From Gp6-AA40 sp035496255 (GTDB taxonomy: Bacteria; Acidobacteriota; Vicinamibacteria; Vicinamibacterales; UBA2999): DNA of 64,000 bases. Positions 8,130-17,582 of this stretch are shown here, piece after piece. The notes under the pieces are model-generated. The model did not search any database. It was not told the origin of the DNA and saw only the letters and a program-made list of their open reading frames with translations. The DNA is taken from positions 1 to 64,000 of the forward strand of contig DATJEU010000071.1 in NCBI GenBank assembly GCA_035496255.1, in the 5' to 3' direction. Each line of letters opens with the position of its first letter. Positions within the stretch are counted from its first letter, which is position 1. Both the position numbers and the translations under genes were made by a program.

Positions 8130-9554
8130 TTACTCGGCGATCTCGTAGCGCTTCACGTCGATGCGGGCGGTGTCCTCGACGCCGGGATCGGTGATCAGCG
8201 CACGGACGCGGTCCCGCGTCGGATGTGGCAGGCGGTACTCGTAGGTGCGGTGCCTCGGGTCCCGCGTCACGGGACCATCGACGATCAGTCCGAACGTGCC
8301 CTCAATCCGCTGCCGTGTCGCGTCCGAGACGGTCGCGGCCCATCGAATGTGAAATGGTCCCGAGACCGGAAGCACAACCCCGCGCGCCGCGCCATTCAGC
8401 CGCGCCACGCCCCAGCCGACAGGAACGCCCGCGAACGCCACCAGGATGGCCGCCACCGGAACAGCCACGAGTGACCTGCCCACCACCGGTGACGGCGGCG
8501 GCGTCTCGACCCGGCGAACCCGCGATCGAACGACGTCGAACGGACGCTCGATCAACAGATAGGTCACGGTCGCCAGGACGGATGCCCCGGCCAGCACGCA
8601 TACACCCGCGGTCACCGTACCGACGGCCGCGATGTCGCGCCAGGCACCGCTCGACGCAATCAGCAGCGCCGCGATGAAGTGATTCAGGTACACGCCGTAC
8701 GTCACGTTTCCAGCGAGCCGGTCGAGCGACCGCCACGGCAGCGGCGGCGACAGGAGCACCAGCCAGGTCACGACCAGCGTCAGCCAGAGATATTCGGCAA
8801 AGATCTGTGCCGATGGCAGCGGAAAGGTGCCGCCACTCAATAGCGGCACGGCGATCAGCGCCAGCCACACGGCCACCGCCGGCCACGCAATCCACGGACG
8901 GACAACCGCTCCCCACCGCCGGCGCACGTAGTAGCAGCCGCCGCCGATGAGAAACACCGGCAGGCTGGCCAGCGCGTTCTTGTAGACGTCAACCTGGAAC
9001 TGATCGAAATCGACGCCGGCCACGACGAACGCCTGCACCGTCACCACCAACGCGGCGGCCACCCACACCGCCAGCCAGGCCGGCCGCCGGCGCGTCGCCA
9101 GCACCACGAGCGGCGCGAGGAGATAGAACGTCGCCTCGACGCCAATCGACCATCCCTGCGGGAGCAGCGGCGGGTCGAACGCGAGGATCGGCAGCGCGCC
9201 TCGATGATCCAGCGTCGGCGCCACGGTCATCGTGCGCTGAATCAGTTCGCGTCGCGGTTCGTCCGGAACGTGAATGCCAACCCCGGTCACCGTGGAGCGG
9301 CCCACGACGCCGAGCAGCACAGCGGTCATCAGTGCGTAAGCGACGTAGAGCGGCGCGAGCCGGATGAATCGGTTGGCAAGAAAGCGGGCGCTGCCCGTCG
9401 ATTCGGGGAGATACACCCGGTCCAGCACCTGAAAGATCAGGAATCCGCTGATGCAGTAGAACGCGTACACCGCGACGCGTCCGACGATCCAGGACAGCCC
9501 GCCGAAATGAAACAGTACGACCAGTGCCGCGAGCAGAAAGCGGAACACTCCCAT
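8130..9554 (-). CDS. Acyltransferase family 3 membrane protein
   Basis: 474 aa. About ten membrane segments, starting FRFLLAALVVLFHFGGLSW with the conserved His of acyltransferase-3 (OatA/OafA) proteins, then AFYCISGFLIFQVLDRVY, ANRFIRLAPLYVAYAL and GWSIGVEATFYLLAP. These are family signatures for transfer of acyl groups to surface sugars. After the last helix (about residue 330) there is a soluble tail of about 110 residues (GPFHIRWAATVSDATRQ onward) that faces away from the active core and resembles no domain I recognise. Substrate unknown. It is 127 bp downstream of the debranching-enzyme gene on the same strand. Confidence 0.88.
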   Translation of the reverse strand: MGVFRFLLAALVVLFHFGGLSWIVGRVAVYAFYCISGFLIFQVLDRVYLPESTGSARFLANRFIRLAPLYVAYALMTAVLLGVVGRSTVTGVGIHVPDEPRRELIQRTMTVAPTLDHRGALPILAFDPPLLPQGWSIGVEATFYLLAPLVVLATRRRPAWLAVWVAAALVVTVQAFVVAGVDFDQFQVDVYKNALASLPVFLIGGGCYYVRRRWGAVVRPWIAWPAVAVWLALIAVPLLSGGTFPLPSAQIFAEYLWLTLVVTWLVLLSPPLPWRSLDRLAGNVTYGVYLNHFIAALLIASSGAWRDIAAVGTVTAGVCVLAGASVLATVTYLLIERPFDVVRSRVRRVETPPPSPVVGRSLVAVPVAAILVAFAGVPVGWGVARLNGAARGVVLPVSGPFHIRWAATVSDATRQRIEGTFGLIVDGPVTRDPRHRTYEYRLPHPTRDRVRALITDPGVEDTARIDVKRYEIAE

Positions 9555-9681
9555 CAGATCTGCAGGGGCGAATAGCGCCGGTTACAGGTTGCCGCCGTGG
9601 TCGCGTCACCGGCGACAGGCGCGGCTGTGAGCGCAACTGAAGGCGCGAGTCGCATGTGGCTGAGGATACGACAACCCTCGT

Positions 9682-11850
9682 CTACTTGATCGCCGCGATC
9701 TCCACCTCGCCGCTGCGCCGCAGCACGGTCACGCCGACATCGTGCGGGTGGCGCGTCAAGAGCATATCGACGGAGGCCGTGCCGACCGAGAGGTTCGTAA
9801 TACGCAGCCACTCGAGCGCCGCCGGCAGCCGTGCCTTCTCGAGCACGACCTGCCCCGCGTCGGCATCGACGCGCAACCCCAGACACGCGGAGAGCAGCAT
9901 GAAGACCGCGCCGGCAGCCCACGCCTGCGGTGCACACGCCACCGGATACAGCGTCGGATACTCGCCCGCCCGCCGATGGAACCCGCACACCAGCTCGGGC
10001 AGACGATGGAGATCGACCACCGCGCTGAGGTCGTGGATCGCGTTGAGCACGCGCGCCGCCTGCTCGCGGAAGCCGTAACGCGCGAGTCCCGCGGCAACGA
10101 TCGCGTTGTCGTGCGGCCACACCGATCCGTTGTGGTACGACATCGGGTTGTAGCGCGCTTCGCCGGCGGCGATCGTCCGGATGCCCCATCCGGTGAACGA
10201 TTCCTCCGCCATCAGCGTGTCCACCACGCGACGGGCGCGCGCGGGGTTCGCGATCCCGGCGAACAGACAATGACCGGCGTTCGACGACTTGACGCGGCAC
10301 GGCTGGTTGGCGCCGTCCAGAGCCAGCGCGTAGGTGCCGATCTCCTCGCACCAGAATTGCTCCTCGAACCGCGCCCGCACCCTCTCGGCGCGCCGTCGCC
10401 ATTCGTCCGCGGCCGCCTGATCGCCGCGAACGATCGCCAGTTCTGCGGCGCCGCTCCAGGCGGCGTACACGTACCCCTGGATCTCGCACGCGGCGATCGG
10501 CCCTTCGGCGAGCCGGCCATCGGCGTGAAACATCGAGTCGTAGGAGTCCTTCCATCCCTGCTGCACCAGGCCGGTGTCGCTCTGGCGCGCGTACTCGATG
10601 AAGCCGTCGTGATCAGCATCGCCGGCGCCGCCGATCCAGTCGAGCGCGGCCAGGATGTGCGGCCATAGTTGATCCAGCATCTGGCGATCGGCGGTCCGGC
10701 GGAAGTAGGCGTGCGCGAGCATGACGAACAGCGGGGTGGCGTCGGCGCTGCCGTAGTAGCGGCCGAACGGGATCTCACCGAGCGCGGCCATCTCGCCACG
10801 CCGCATCTCGTGGACGATCTTGCCGGGCTGGGCGTCCTGAGCCTCGGACGTGGACACCGCCTGCGTTTCCGCCAGGAACGACAGGACCCCGCGCGCCAAC
10901 GCCGGGTCGGCCCACAGCAGCTCCATCGCCGTGATCAGGCCGTCACGCCCGAACGGGGTGCTGAACCATGGAATGCCGGCGTACGGATAGGCGCCGTACG
11001 GCGTCTGCGTGATCATCATCCGCAGGTCGGCCGCCGACCGGCGGATCCAGTGATTGAACGTCTCGCTCGAGCTCGTGATCGTGCACTGCTGGTCCGACTC
11101 GGCGTGCACCGCCGAGCGCGAGCGGCTGATCAGGTCGCAGTAGCGATCGTTCGGGTGAGAGGCACCGTTGATCTCACACGAGACGCTCAGCTCCAGCGTC
11201 ACGCTCGCGTGCCGCTCGAGTGTCAGCAGAAATACGAGGGATCCGCGTTCCGTGCGATCGGGCGACTCACTCCAGCGCAGGTGCGTACGCCGCTCGACGC
11301 CGTCCAGGCCGCGGTACGCGCACGTGCTCTCACGGCCGTCGGTCCCCGCCAGCGTCTCGCCACGCTTCGTCCGCCGTGTCCCGCGCACCTCGAAGACGTC
11401 CACATAGTCGGCGCCGAACCGAACCGCCAGCGGCACCTTGATCGTCTGCAGCGCATGGTTGGTGATGCGGATGCACTCGGCAAAGCCGGTCGGCGACAGG
11501 ACGCGCGATCGAAAGATGTGAATCTCGCCGCGGGCGACGACGACGCGGCCGTCGCGCAGGATGTCGGGGTTCGTCAGATCGGCGGTGAACGCGACGTTGT
11601 CCTCGCTGATCGTCGAGCTCAGAAACAACGGCCGGCGCGTGCCGAGCAGCAGCTCGAGACGCGACAGGAACCGCGTGCCGTCGAAATAGAACCCCTGCTC
11701 GCCACCTTCGATCGGCACGATGTCGCCGTACTGATCGAACACGCCGAAGCTGTCGCCCTGCTTCATCACGCGAAGCGGTGCGGTCGGCCGCTCCGCGTCG
11801 GCGATGATGTAGAACTGCTCGTCCAGTCGCACGGTGTCTGCGGTCGCCAT
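9682..11850 (-). CDS. Glycogen-debranching-type amylo-alpha-1,6-glucosidase
   Basis: 722 aa. The N-terminal part matches the GDE N-terminal domain (FGVFDQYGDIVPIEGGEQG, FYFDGTRFLSRLELLLG), the C-terminal part an (alpha/alpha)6 glycosidase: PWFSTPFGRDGLITAMELLW, GWKDSYDSMFHADG with candidate acidic catalytic residues, and YNPMSYHNGSVWPHDNAIVA. Members hydrolyse alpha-1,6 branches or related glucosides; the exact substrate cannot be read. No signal peptide, so it is cytoplasmic. It starts 5 bp after the glycosyltransferase stop, strongly suggesting co-expression with it. Confidence 0.9.
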   Translation of the reverse strand: MATADTVRLDEQFYIIADAERPTAPLRVMKQGDSFGVFDQYGDIVPIEGGEQGFYFDGTRFLSRLELLLGTRRPLFLSSTISEDNVAFTADLTNPDILRDGRVVVARGEIHIFRSRVLSPTGFAECIRITNHALQTIKVPLAVRFGADYVDVFEVRGTRRTKRGETLAGTDGRESTCAYRGLDGVERRTHLRWSESPDRTERGSLVFLLTLERHASVTLELSVSCEINGASHPNDRYCDLISRSRSAVHAESDQQCTITSSSETFNHWIRRSAADLRMMITQTPYGAYPYAGIPWFSTPFGRDGLITAMELLWADPALARGVLSFLAETQAVSTSEAQDAQPGKIVHEMRRGEMAALGEIPFGRYYGSADATPLFVMLAHAYFRRTADRQMLDQLWPHILAALDWIGGAGDADHDGFIEYARQSDTGLVQQGWKDSYDSMFHADGRLAEGPIAACEIQGYVYAAWSGAAELAIVRGDQAAADEWRRRAERVRARFEEQFWCEEIGTYALALDGANQPCRVKSSNAGHCLFAGIANPARARRVVDTLMAEESFTGWGIRTIAAGEARYNPMSYHNGSVWPHDNAIVAAGLARYGFREQAARVLNAIHDLSAVVDLHRLPELVCGFHRRAGEYPTLYPVACAPQAWAAGAVFMLLSACLGLRVDADAGQVVLEKARLPAALEWLRITNLSVGTASVDMLLTRHPHDVGVTVLRRSGEVEIAAIK

Positions 11851-11855
11851 CGACG

Positions 11856-12905
11856 TTACGCGACGAGGTCGTTGGCGGCGGCGCCGGCCGCCAGCATCTC
11901 ATAGATGCGGACGTGATCGAGCGCCATCCGTCGCACGCTGAACCGGCGCTCGAACGTCTGCCGGCAGGTCCACCGATCGATGTCGTCGATCGCCGACACC
12001 GCGTCCACCGCCTCGGTGATGCTGTTGACGATGAACCCCGTGACCCCGGGGTCGATGATCTCGGGGACCGAGCCGCCGTTAAACGCGATGACCGGTGTGC
12101 CGCAGGCCAGCGCCTCGATCTGCACGAGACCAAACGGCTCGGGCCAGTCGATCGGGAACAACAGCGCGCGGGCGCCGCCAAGGAAGTCGCTCTTGTCGGG
12201 CTCGCCGATTTCGCCGACGAACTCCACCAGCGGATGATCGAGCAGCGGTCGAATCTCGCGCTCGAAGTAGTCGGCGTCCGCCGGGTCCACCTTCGCGGCG
12301 ATGCGCAGCGGCCAGCCGGCGGCCGTCGCGATCCTGATCGCGCGGTCCAGCCGTTTCTCGGGTGACACGCGTCCGAGGAACGCAAGATAGGTCCCGGGCG
12401 ACGGCTGATAACGCAGGAGATCGGGCGGCAGGCCGTGGTAGATCGTCCCGATCCATCCGGCGTGCGGCAGCGCCACGCGCTGCGCGTCGGAAATCGAGAC
12501 AATCGGCAGATCCGAGAACTCCTTGTACAACGCGACGAGCTCGGGCATGTCGAGCCGGCCGTGCAGCGTCGTCAGGCTCGCCGTCTGCAGCCGGCGCGCG
12601 ACCGGAAAATGCATGTGTGACACGTGAAAGTGAATGAGATCGAATTCGCCGGCGCGGCGGGCCACCTGCTCGATCATCAGGATGTGCTCGGCCAGCGCGT
12701 CGCGGCGGCCCCCATCCAGCCGCTGCGCGCGCGGACAGATCGCCACCAGCCTCGCAGACGTCTTCGAATCGCCGCTCGCGAACAGCGTCACGTCGTGCCC
12801 CTGCCGCACCAGCTCCTCGGTGAGAAACGACACGACCCGCTCGGTTCCGCCATAGAGCTTCGGCGGAACCCGTTCACACAACGGTGCTACCTGTGCAATG
12901 CGCAT
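11856..12905 (-). CDS. Family-4 glycosyltransferase
   Basis: 349 aa. GT-B fold: N-terminal MRIAQVAPLCERVPPKLYGG with the KxYGGTERV motif, and the nucleotide-sugar half with FLGRVSPEKRLDRAI and the E-x7-E type element PEPFGLVQIEALACGTPVIA. Such enzymes transfer a sugar from a nucleotide sugar to a glucan or glycolipid acceptor. ATG at 12905 is chosen because GGAGG precedes it and the protein then begins at the fold's first strand; the open frame runs on for 1.5 kb inside the neighbouring molybdoenzyme gene, which is an artefact of GC-rich DNA. Lies 14 bp after the molybdoenzyme stop. Confidence 0.9.
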   Translation of the reverse strand: MRIAQVAPLCERVPPKLYGGTERVVSFLTEELVRQGHDVTLFASGDSKTSARLVAICPRAQRLDGGRRDALAEHILMIEQVARRAGEFDLIHFHVSHMHFPVARRLQTASLTTLHGRLDMPELVALYKEFSDLPIVSISDAQRVALPHAGWIGTIYHGLPPDLLRYQPSPGTYLAFLGRVSPEKRLDRAIRIATAAGWPLRIAAKVDPADADYFEREIRPLLDHPLVEFVGEIGEPDKSDFLGGARALLFPIDWPEPFGLVQIEALACGTPVIAFNGGSVPEIIDPGVTGFIVNSITEAVDAVSAIDDIDRWTCRQTFERRFSVRRMALDHVRIYEMLAAGAAANDLVA

Positions 12906-12919
12906 ATGCCTCCGCGCCC

Positions 12920-15064
12920 TCATGCCCCCGCGGGATGTGAGAGCAGTTTGTCGAGTGTGATCGGGAGATCGCGGACGCGAACGCCGGTCGCGTGGAACAC
13001 GGCGTTGGCCACGGCGGCCGTCACACCCGTAGTACCGATCTCGCCGATGCCCTTGACGCCCAGCGGATTCACCTGGGCGTCGTCTTCGTCGACGACGATC
13101 ACGTCGATGTCGGGAATATCGGCGTTGACCGGAACGAGATACTCCGCGAGATCGGCGTTGACATACCGGCCCGTGCGATCGTCGAGCAGCGTGTCCTCGA
13201 ACAGCGCCATGGCGAGGCCGTAGACGAGGCCGCCCATCAACTGGCTGCGGGCGGTCTTCGCGTTCAGCACGCGGCCGGCGCCGTACGCCCCGGTCACCCG
13301 CCGCACGCGGATCTGACCGACGTCGGGATCCACGCCGACCTCGGCAAACACGGCGCCGAACGAATGCATGGAGTAGCGCTCGGTTTCCGGTCCGGGCTGT
13401 GCGCTCGCGTCCGCCTCGATCGGACCACCGTTCTGCGAGACGGCGGTCCGGCATGCATCGAGATCGCTTGGGCGCACGCCTCGCGACTGCAGTCGATCGC
13501 GGAGCGCACGCGCCGCGGCATCGATCGCGGGACCCGTACTCGCCGCCGTCATCGATCCGGCCGAAATCGGGTTTTCCGGCAACCGGCTGTCGCCGAGGTC
13601 GAAGCGAACGCGATCGATCGGCACGTCGAGCGCGTCGGCGGCAATCTGACTCATGACCGTATAGGTACCGGTCCCCAGTTCGTGCGTGGCCGCCTCGATC
13701 GCGATGCTCCCGTCCGGCATCAGCCGCGCCCGCGCCGAAGCGGGCATCCGGCGGGCCGGGTACGTAGCCGTCGCCATCCCCAGTCCGATCAACTGATCGC
13801 CATCGCGCATCGAGCGCGGATGCGGTTTGCGTCGCGACCAGCCGAACCTGGCGGCTCCCTGCGTGTAACACTGGCGCAGCGACTTGCTCGACCACGGATG
13901 CCCGGTCTCGGGGTCCGCCTCCGCGTAGTTCTTGACTCGCAATTCGATCGGATCGACGTCGAGCCGGTAGGCGAGCTCGTCGAGCGCCGATTCGAGCGCG
14001 AACGTGCCGGACGATTCGCCAGGTCCGCGATTGAACGTCGGCGTCCCCACATGCAGCCGCACCAGGCTCTGCGTCGTCGCGACGCTGGGCACGCCGTAGA
14101 GCATGCGCGTCTGCAGCGATGCGCTCTCGACCCAGTCTTCGAACACCGACGTGCTCGAGGTGACGTTCTGCCGGATCGCGGTGATGGTGCCGTCGCGCCG
14201 CGCGCCGATCGCGACGTGCTGCACCGTGTAGGGGCGCGCGCCGACGAGCCCGAACATCTGGCGCCGTGTCAGCACCAGCTTCACCGGCCGGCCCACCTGC
14301 TTCGCCGCCATCGCGGCGAGCACGACGTGCGACCACGCCGAACCTTTGGAGCCGAACGCACCGCCGGTGAACTTCGCGATGACGGTCACGTTCTGCTCCG
14401 GGATGCCGAACGTCTTCGCGACGAAGCGCCTCACGCCGTAGACGTACTGCGTCGAGTCGTAGAGCGTCAGACGATCGCCGTCCCACTGCGCCATGGTCGC
14501 GTGCGGCTCCATCGCGTTGTGGGTCTCGATCGGCGTCGTGTAGGTTTCGTCGATGACCGTCGCCGCCGCGCGCAGCGCCGCGTCAACATCGCCGCGGGTA
14601 TGCGACGGTTCGATCGTGCCGAGAATCTTCCGCACGTACGGCGTCGCCGTCGGCAGGGCCTCCTGCATGTTGATGCGCGGCGGCTCCTCGCGAAACGTCG
14701 GTCTCACCAGCGCCGCACCGTGCGACGCCTGCTCGAACGAATCGGCGATGACCACCCCGATCGGCTCACCGTTGTACCGCACGGTGCGATCCTGCAGCAG
14801 CGAGAGTTCACGGCCGGCCGGCGGATTGACGGCCGCCCGTCCGTTCTGCGGGAGTCGTGGTGCGTTGTCGGCGGTGATGACCAGCCGCACGCCAGGCGCC
14901 GCCGCGGCATCCCTCGTATCCACCGCCGCCAGCGTGCCGTTCGCGATGGTGCTCTGGACGAGCACCGCATAGAGAAGACCGTCGCCCGGCCACTCCGCGG
15001 CATAGCGCGCGCCGCCAGTGACCTTGAGGCGGCCGTCCAGGCGATCGATGGCGTCGCCGATCAT
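12920..15064 (-). CDS. Xanthine-dehydrogenase-family molybdopterin subunit (PaoC/YagR-like)
   Basis: 714 aa. The molybdopterin-binding large subunit. Visible hallmarks: IDRLDGRLKVTGGARYAAEW at the N-terminus, FTGGAFGSKG, FNRGPGESSGTFALESALDE, ATHELGTGTYTVMSQIAAD and near the C-terminus GVKGIGEIGTTG with the catalytic Glu. The family oxidises aldehydes, purines or N-heterocycles by hydroxylation with water. No signal of its own; it would travel with the Tat-carrying small subunit, as in PaoABC. Its start overlaps the FAD subunit stop by 4 bp (ATGA), so the subunits are translationally coupled. Confidence 0.93.
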   Translation of the reverse strand: MIGDAIDRLDGRLKVTGGARYAAEWPGDGLLYAVLVQSTIANGTLAAVDTRDAAAAPGVRLVITADNAPRLPQNGRAAVNPPAGRELSLLQDRTVRYNGEPIGVVIADSFEQASHGAALVRPTFREEPPRINMQEALPTATPYVRKILGTIEPSHTRGDVDAALRAAATVIDETYTTPIETHNAMEPHATMAQWDGDRLTLYDSTQYVYGVRRFVAKTFGIPEQNVTVIAKFTGGAFGSKGSAWSHVVLAAMAAKQVGRPVKLVLTRRQMFGLVGARPYTVQHVAIGARRDGTITAIRQNVTSSTSVFEDWVESASLQTRMLYGVPSVATTQSLVRLHVGTPTFNRGPGESSGTFALESALDELAYRLDVDPIELRVKNYAEADPETGHPWSSKSLRQCYTQGAARFGWSRRKPHPRSMRDGDQLIGLGMATATYPARRMPASARARLMPDGSIAIEAATHELGTGTYTVMSQIAADALDVPIDRVRFDLGDSRLPENPISAGSMTAASTGPAIDAAARALRDRLQSRGVRPSDLDACRTAVSQNGGPIEADASAQPGPETERYSMHSFGAVFAEVGVDPDVGQIRVRRVTGAYGAGRVLNAKTARSQLMGGLVYGLAMALFEDTLLDDRTGRYVNADLAEYLVPVNADIPDIDVIVVDEDDAQVNPLGVKGIGEIGTTGVTAAVANAVFHATGVRVRDLPITLDKLLSHPAGA

Positions 15065-16047
15065 GCGAGCGCCTCCGCACGCGCGAGCGCCCGCATCAGC
15101 GTTCGCTTCGCCAGCTCGATCTTGAATGCGTTGTGCGTGCGCGGCGCGGCGCCCTCGAGGGCCGCCGCCGCAGCCGCCTGATACGCCGCGGCGCCCGGCC
15201 GCGCACCGGCGAGCGTCCGTTCCGCCGCGTGTGCCCGCCAGGGCCTGGTCCCGACACCGCCGAGGGCAATCCGCGCGTTGCGGATCCTGCCGTCACCGAG
15301 ATCGAGCGCCACCGCCGCCGATGCCAGCGCGAATGCATACGACGCGCGATCGCGCACCTTGACGTACACGGATCGCGTGACGAACGGCAGCGGCGGCAGG
15401 TCGACGGCCGTGATCAACTCACCCGGCTCGAGCGCGGTCTCCACCTCGGGACGATCGCCGGGCAGCAGGTAAAATTCGCCGATCGGAATCGTCCGCGGAC
15501 CGCGTTCGCCGTTGACGTGAATCACCGCATCGAGCGCCGTCAGTGGAACGCACATGTCCGAGGCGTGCGCCGCGATGCACTGCGCGCTGGTGCCGAGGAT
15601 CGCGTGAATCCGGTTGTGGCCGTCGAGCGCCGCACAGCCGGAGCCCGGTTCCCGCTTGTTGCACGGCATTGCGGTGTCGCGGAAGTAATAGCAGCGCGTC
15701 CGCTGCATCAGGTTGCCGCCGGTGGTCGCCATGTTGCGGAGTTGCGGCGACGCACCCGCGAGCAGCGCCTGCGACAGGAACGGATAGCGCGAGCGAATCG
15801 CCGGATGATTCGCCATGTCGCTGTTGCGCACCATCGCACCGACGCGCACGCCTCCGTCCGGCAGCTCCTCGATTGCGGTCAGCGGCAGGGCGTTGATGTC
15901 GACGACCACGGAGGGCCGCTCGACATTCAGCTTCATCAGATCCACCAGCGTCGTCCCGCCGGCGAGAAAGCGTGCGCCGGGTGTCGCGCGCACCGCGCGG
16001 CTCGCTGCGTCTTCGTCCGCTGCTGCCTGGAAAGTGAATGGGAACAT
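15061..16047 (-). CDS. Xanthine-dehydrogenase-family FAD subunit (PaoB/YagS-like)
   Basis: 328 aa. FAD-binding domain of molybdopterin-dehydrogenase type: TPGARFLAGGTTLVDLMKL near residue 25, the pyrophosphate-binding NMATTGGNLMQRTRC near 107, and an inserted Cys-containing segment (RTRCYYFRDTAMPCNKREPG) that in the PaoB/YagS group binds an extra 4Fe-4S cluster. The C-terminal CO-dehydrogenase-flavoprotein domain contains VKVRDRASYAFALASAAVAL. It would relay electrons between the molybdenum centre and an acceptor. It sits between the Fe-S and molybdopterin subunit genes. Confidence 0.93.
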   Translation of the reverse strand: MFPFTFQAAADEDAASRAVRATPGARFLAGGTTLVDLMKLNVERPSVVVDINALPLTAIEELPDGGVRVGAMVRNSDMANHPAIRSRYPFLSQALLAGASPQLRNMATTGGNLMQRTRCYYFRDTAMPCNKREPGSGCAALDGHNRIHAILGTSAQCIAAHASDMCVPLTALDAVIHVNGERGPRTIPIGEFYLLPGDRPEVETALEPGELITAVDLPPLPFVTRSVYVKVRDRASYAFALASAAVALDLGDGRIRNARIALGGVGTRPWRAHAAERTLAGARPGAAAYQAAAAAALEGAAPRTHNAFKIELAKRTLMRALARAEALA

Positions 16048-16062
16048 CGCCTTGTCCGGTGC

Positions 16063-16791
16063 TCAAGACCGTTCGGCGTGCCGGGACCGCTTCGCGGATC
16101 TCTGCACTGATCCGATGTCCGCGGATCCCGGGTGACCCGACCGCGCTGCGGATCCCGACGGGCTGGACCGCCACACGGATCCTGTCCCCCGAACTGACTG
16201 GATGGCGTTGACGATGTTCGGATAGGCCCCGCAGCGGCAGATGTTGCCGCTCATGCACTCACGAACGTCGGCGTCGGCCGGGCCGCACGGCTCGTCGAGC
16301 AACGCCACCGCCGACATCACCTGTCCCGGCGTGCAGTAGCCGCACTGGAAGCCATCGTGATCGATGAAGGCCTGTTGAATCGGGTGAAGCTCGTCGCCAC
16401 GCGCCAGGCCTTCGATCGTCGTGATCCGCTTGCCGTTGACGGCGGCGGCCAGCGTCAGGCAGGACAGCACACGTCGCCCGTCGACGTGCACCGTGCAGGC
16501 GCCGCACTGGCCGTGGTCGCATCCCTTTTTCGTACCGGTCAGGCGCAGCCGCTCTCGCAGCGCGTCGAGAAGCGTGACCCGCGGGTCGATGGTCAGCTCG
16601 GTGTGCTCATCGTTGATGGCACACCGAACCCTGAGTTGGGACTCAGCGGCAGGGCTGTCAGGATCCGCGACGGTACCGGTTGCCGGCGTCGCCGCGTTTT
16701 GTGACTCCGGCAACGCGGCCATCGCCAGCGATCCGCCGACCGTCCTTGTCATGAACTCGCGCCGGCTCAGATCGGACTGACCGCTGACCAT
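16063..16791 (-). CDS. Tat-exported 2Fe-2S subunit (PaoA/YagT-like)
   Basis: 242 aa. Twin-arginine signal SRREFMTRTVGGSLAMAAL, then two 2Fe-2S domains: a plant-ferredoxin type with CDHGQCGACTVHVDGRRVLSC and a helical one with CGYCTPGQVMSA and CRCGAYPNIV. It transfers electrons within the periplasmic three-subunit dehydrogenase. First gene of the five-gene minus-strand run. The protein carries about 40 residues of Ser/Arg-rich C-terminal tail after the normal end (NIVNAIQS); that DNA contains several CGGATCC words and may reflect a shifted stop. Confidence 0.92.
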   Translation of the reverse strand: MVSGQSDLSRREFMTRTVGGSLAMAALPESQNAATPATGTVADPDSPAAESQLRVRCAINDEHTELTIDPRVTLLDALRERLRLTGTKKGCDHGQCGACTVHVDGRRVLSCLTLAAAVNGKRITTIEGLARGDELHPIQQAFIDHDGFQCGYCTPGQVMSAVALLDEPCGPADADVRECMSGNICRCGAYPNIVNAIQSVRGTGSVWRSSPSGSAARSGHPGSADIGSVQRSAKRSRHAERS

Positions 16792-16899
16792 TTCTCGCAG
16801 GACCTTTCGATAGGCGTCTTGTATCGCTGAGATCGCGCGAGACGCTGTGGTCCCGTTGGTTGCAACCGAAGTACCGATCTCGGCGGCTGGGCCGGGCGA

Positions 16900-17436
16900 C
16901 TACTTGTTCGAGCCCTCGCTGATTTCGAGCCGGCGTCCGCGCGTCGAGGCTGGCGGCGAGGGCATCGAGATTTCGAGCACGCCGTCGCGGAACGTCGCCC
17001 TGGCCTGATCGGCCATGGCACCGCCCGGCAGCGGGATGACGCGCGAGAAGCTGCCGTATCGACGCTCGCCCTGGTAATAGCCTTCGCGCTTCTCCTCGTG
17101 CTCGGATTTCCGCTCGCCCTGAATCGTGACGGCCTCGTCCGTGATGTCCACGGTAATGTCGTTCTTGTTGAGACCTGGCAGATCCGCCTTGATGAACAAC
17201 TGATCGCCCTTCTGCATCACGTCGACTTCAGGCGCCCACATCTCCGCAGCCCAACTGGTCAGGCCGGGCGCGTCGCGCCAGCGGCGGCCGAGGCCGAAGT
17301 CGTCGAACATGCGATCCATCTCGTCGGCAAAACGTTGCAGCGCGCGAAATGGATAGCTCTCCCACTGTAACGATCGGCCGCGACCGATGCCGTGCTCGTC
17401 GCGGACGGGCGTCATCGACGTCTGTCTTTCTGCCAT
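16900..17436 (-). CDS. Hsp20/alpha-crystallin small heat-shock protein
   Basis: 178 aa. An alpha-crystallin domain spans about 66-165: WAPEVDVMQKGDQLFIKADL, GLNKNDITVDITDEAVTIQG, FSRVIPLPGGAMADQARATF and DGVLEISMP. The flanking N-terminus (FRALQRFADEMDRMFDDFG) is typical of bacterial class A Hsp20. ATP-independent holdase that keeps unfolding proteins soluble in the cytoplasm. GGAGAA precedes the ATG. Divergent from the DUF2795 gene; no CIRCE-like inverted repeat was seen in the 146-bp gap. Confidence 0.93.
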   Translation of the reverse strand: MAERQTSMTPVRDEHGIGRGRSLQWESYPFRALQRFADEMDRMFDDFGLGRRWRDAPGLTSWAAEMWAPEVDVMQKGDQLFIKADLPGLNKNDITVDITDEAVTIQGERKSEHEEKREGYYQGERRYGSFSRVIPLPGGAMADQARATFRDGVLEISMPSPPASTRGRRLEISEGSNK

Positions 17437-17582
17437 ACAGGTTCTCCATCGTGATGTGATGAAAAGCGAGGTGTCCGCCTCGCCGACAGGCGAAAGTGCA
17501 AACGCGACGCCGGGACCTGACGGGGAATCGCCATTGCAGCGCGAAGGTGAGCGCGCACGCTGCGCGGCGACGAGGAGGAATC

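Noticed and set aside
11856..14486. 876-codon extension of the glycosyltransferase frame
   Set aside because: The extra 500 codons overlap the molybdoenzyme in another frame and are low-complexity; a good ribosome-binding site and the GT-B start are at 12905.
12992..15181. 729-codon open frame opposite the molybdoenzyme
   Set aside because: Same reason: no family motif, Arg-rich, antisense to a molybdopterin subunit with intact signatures.
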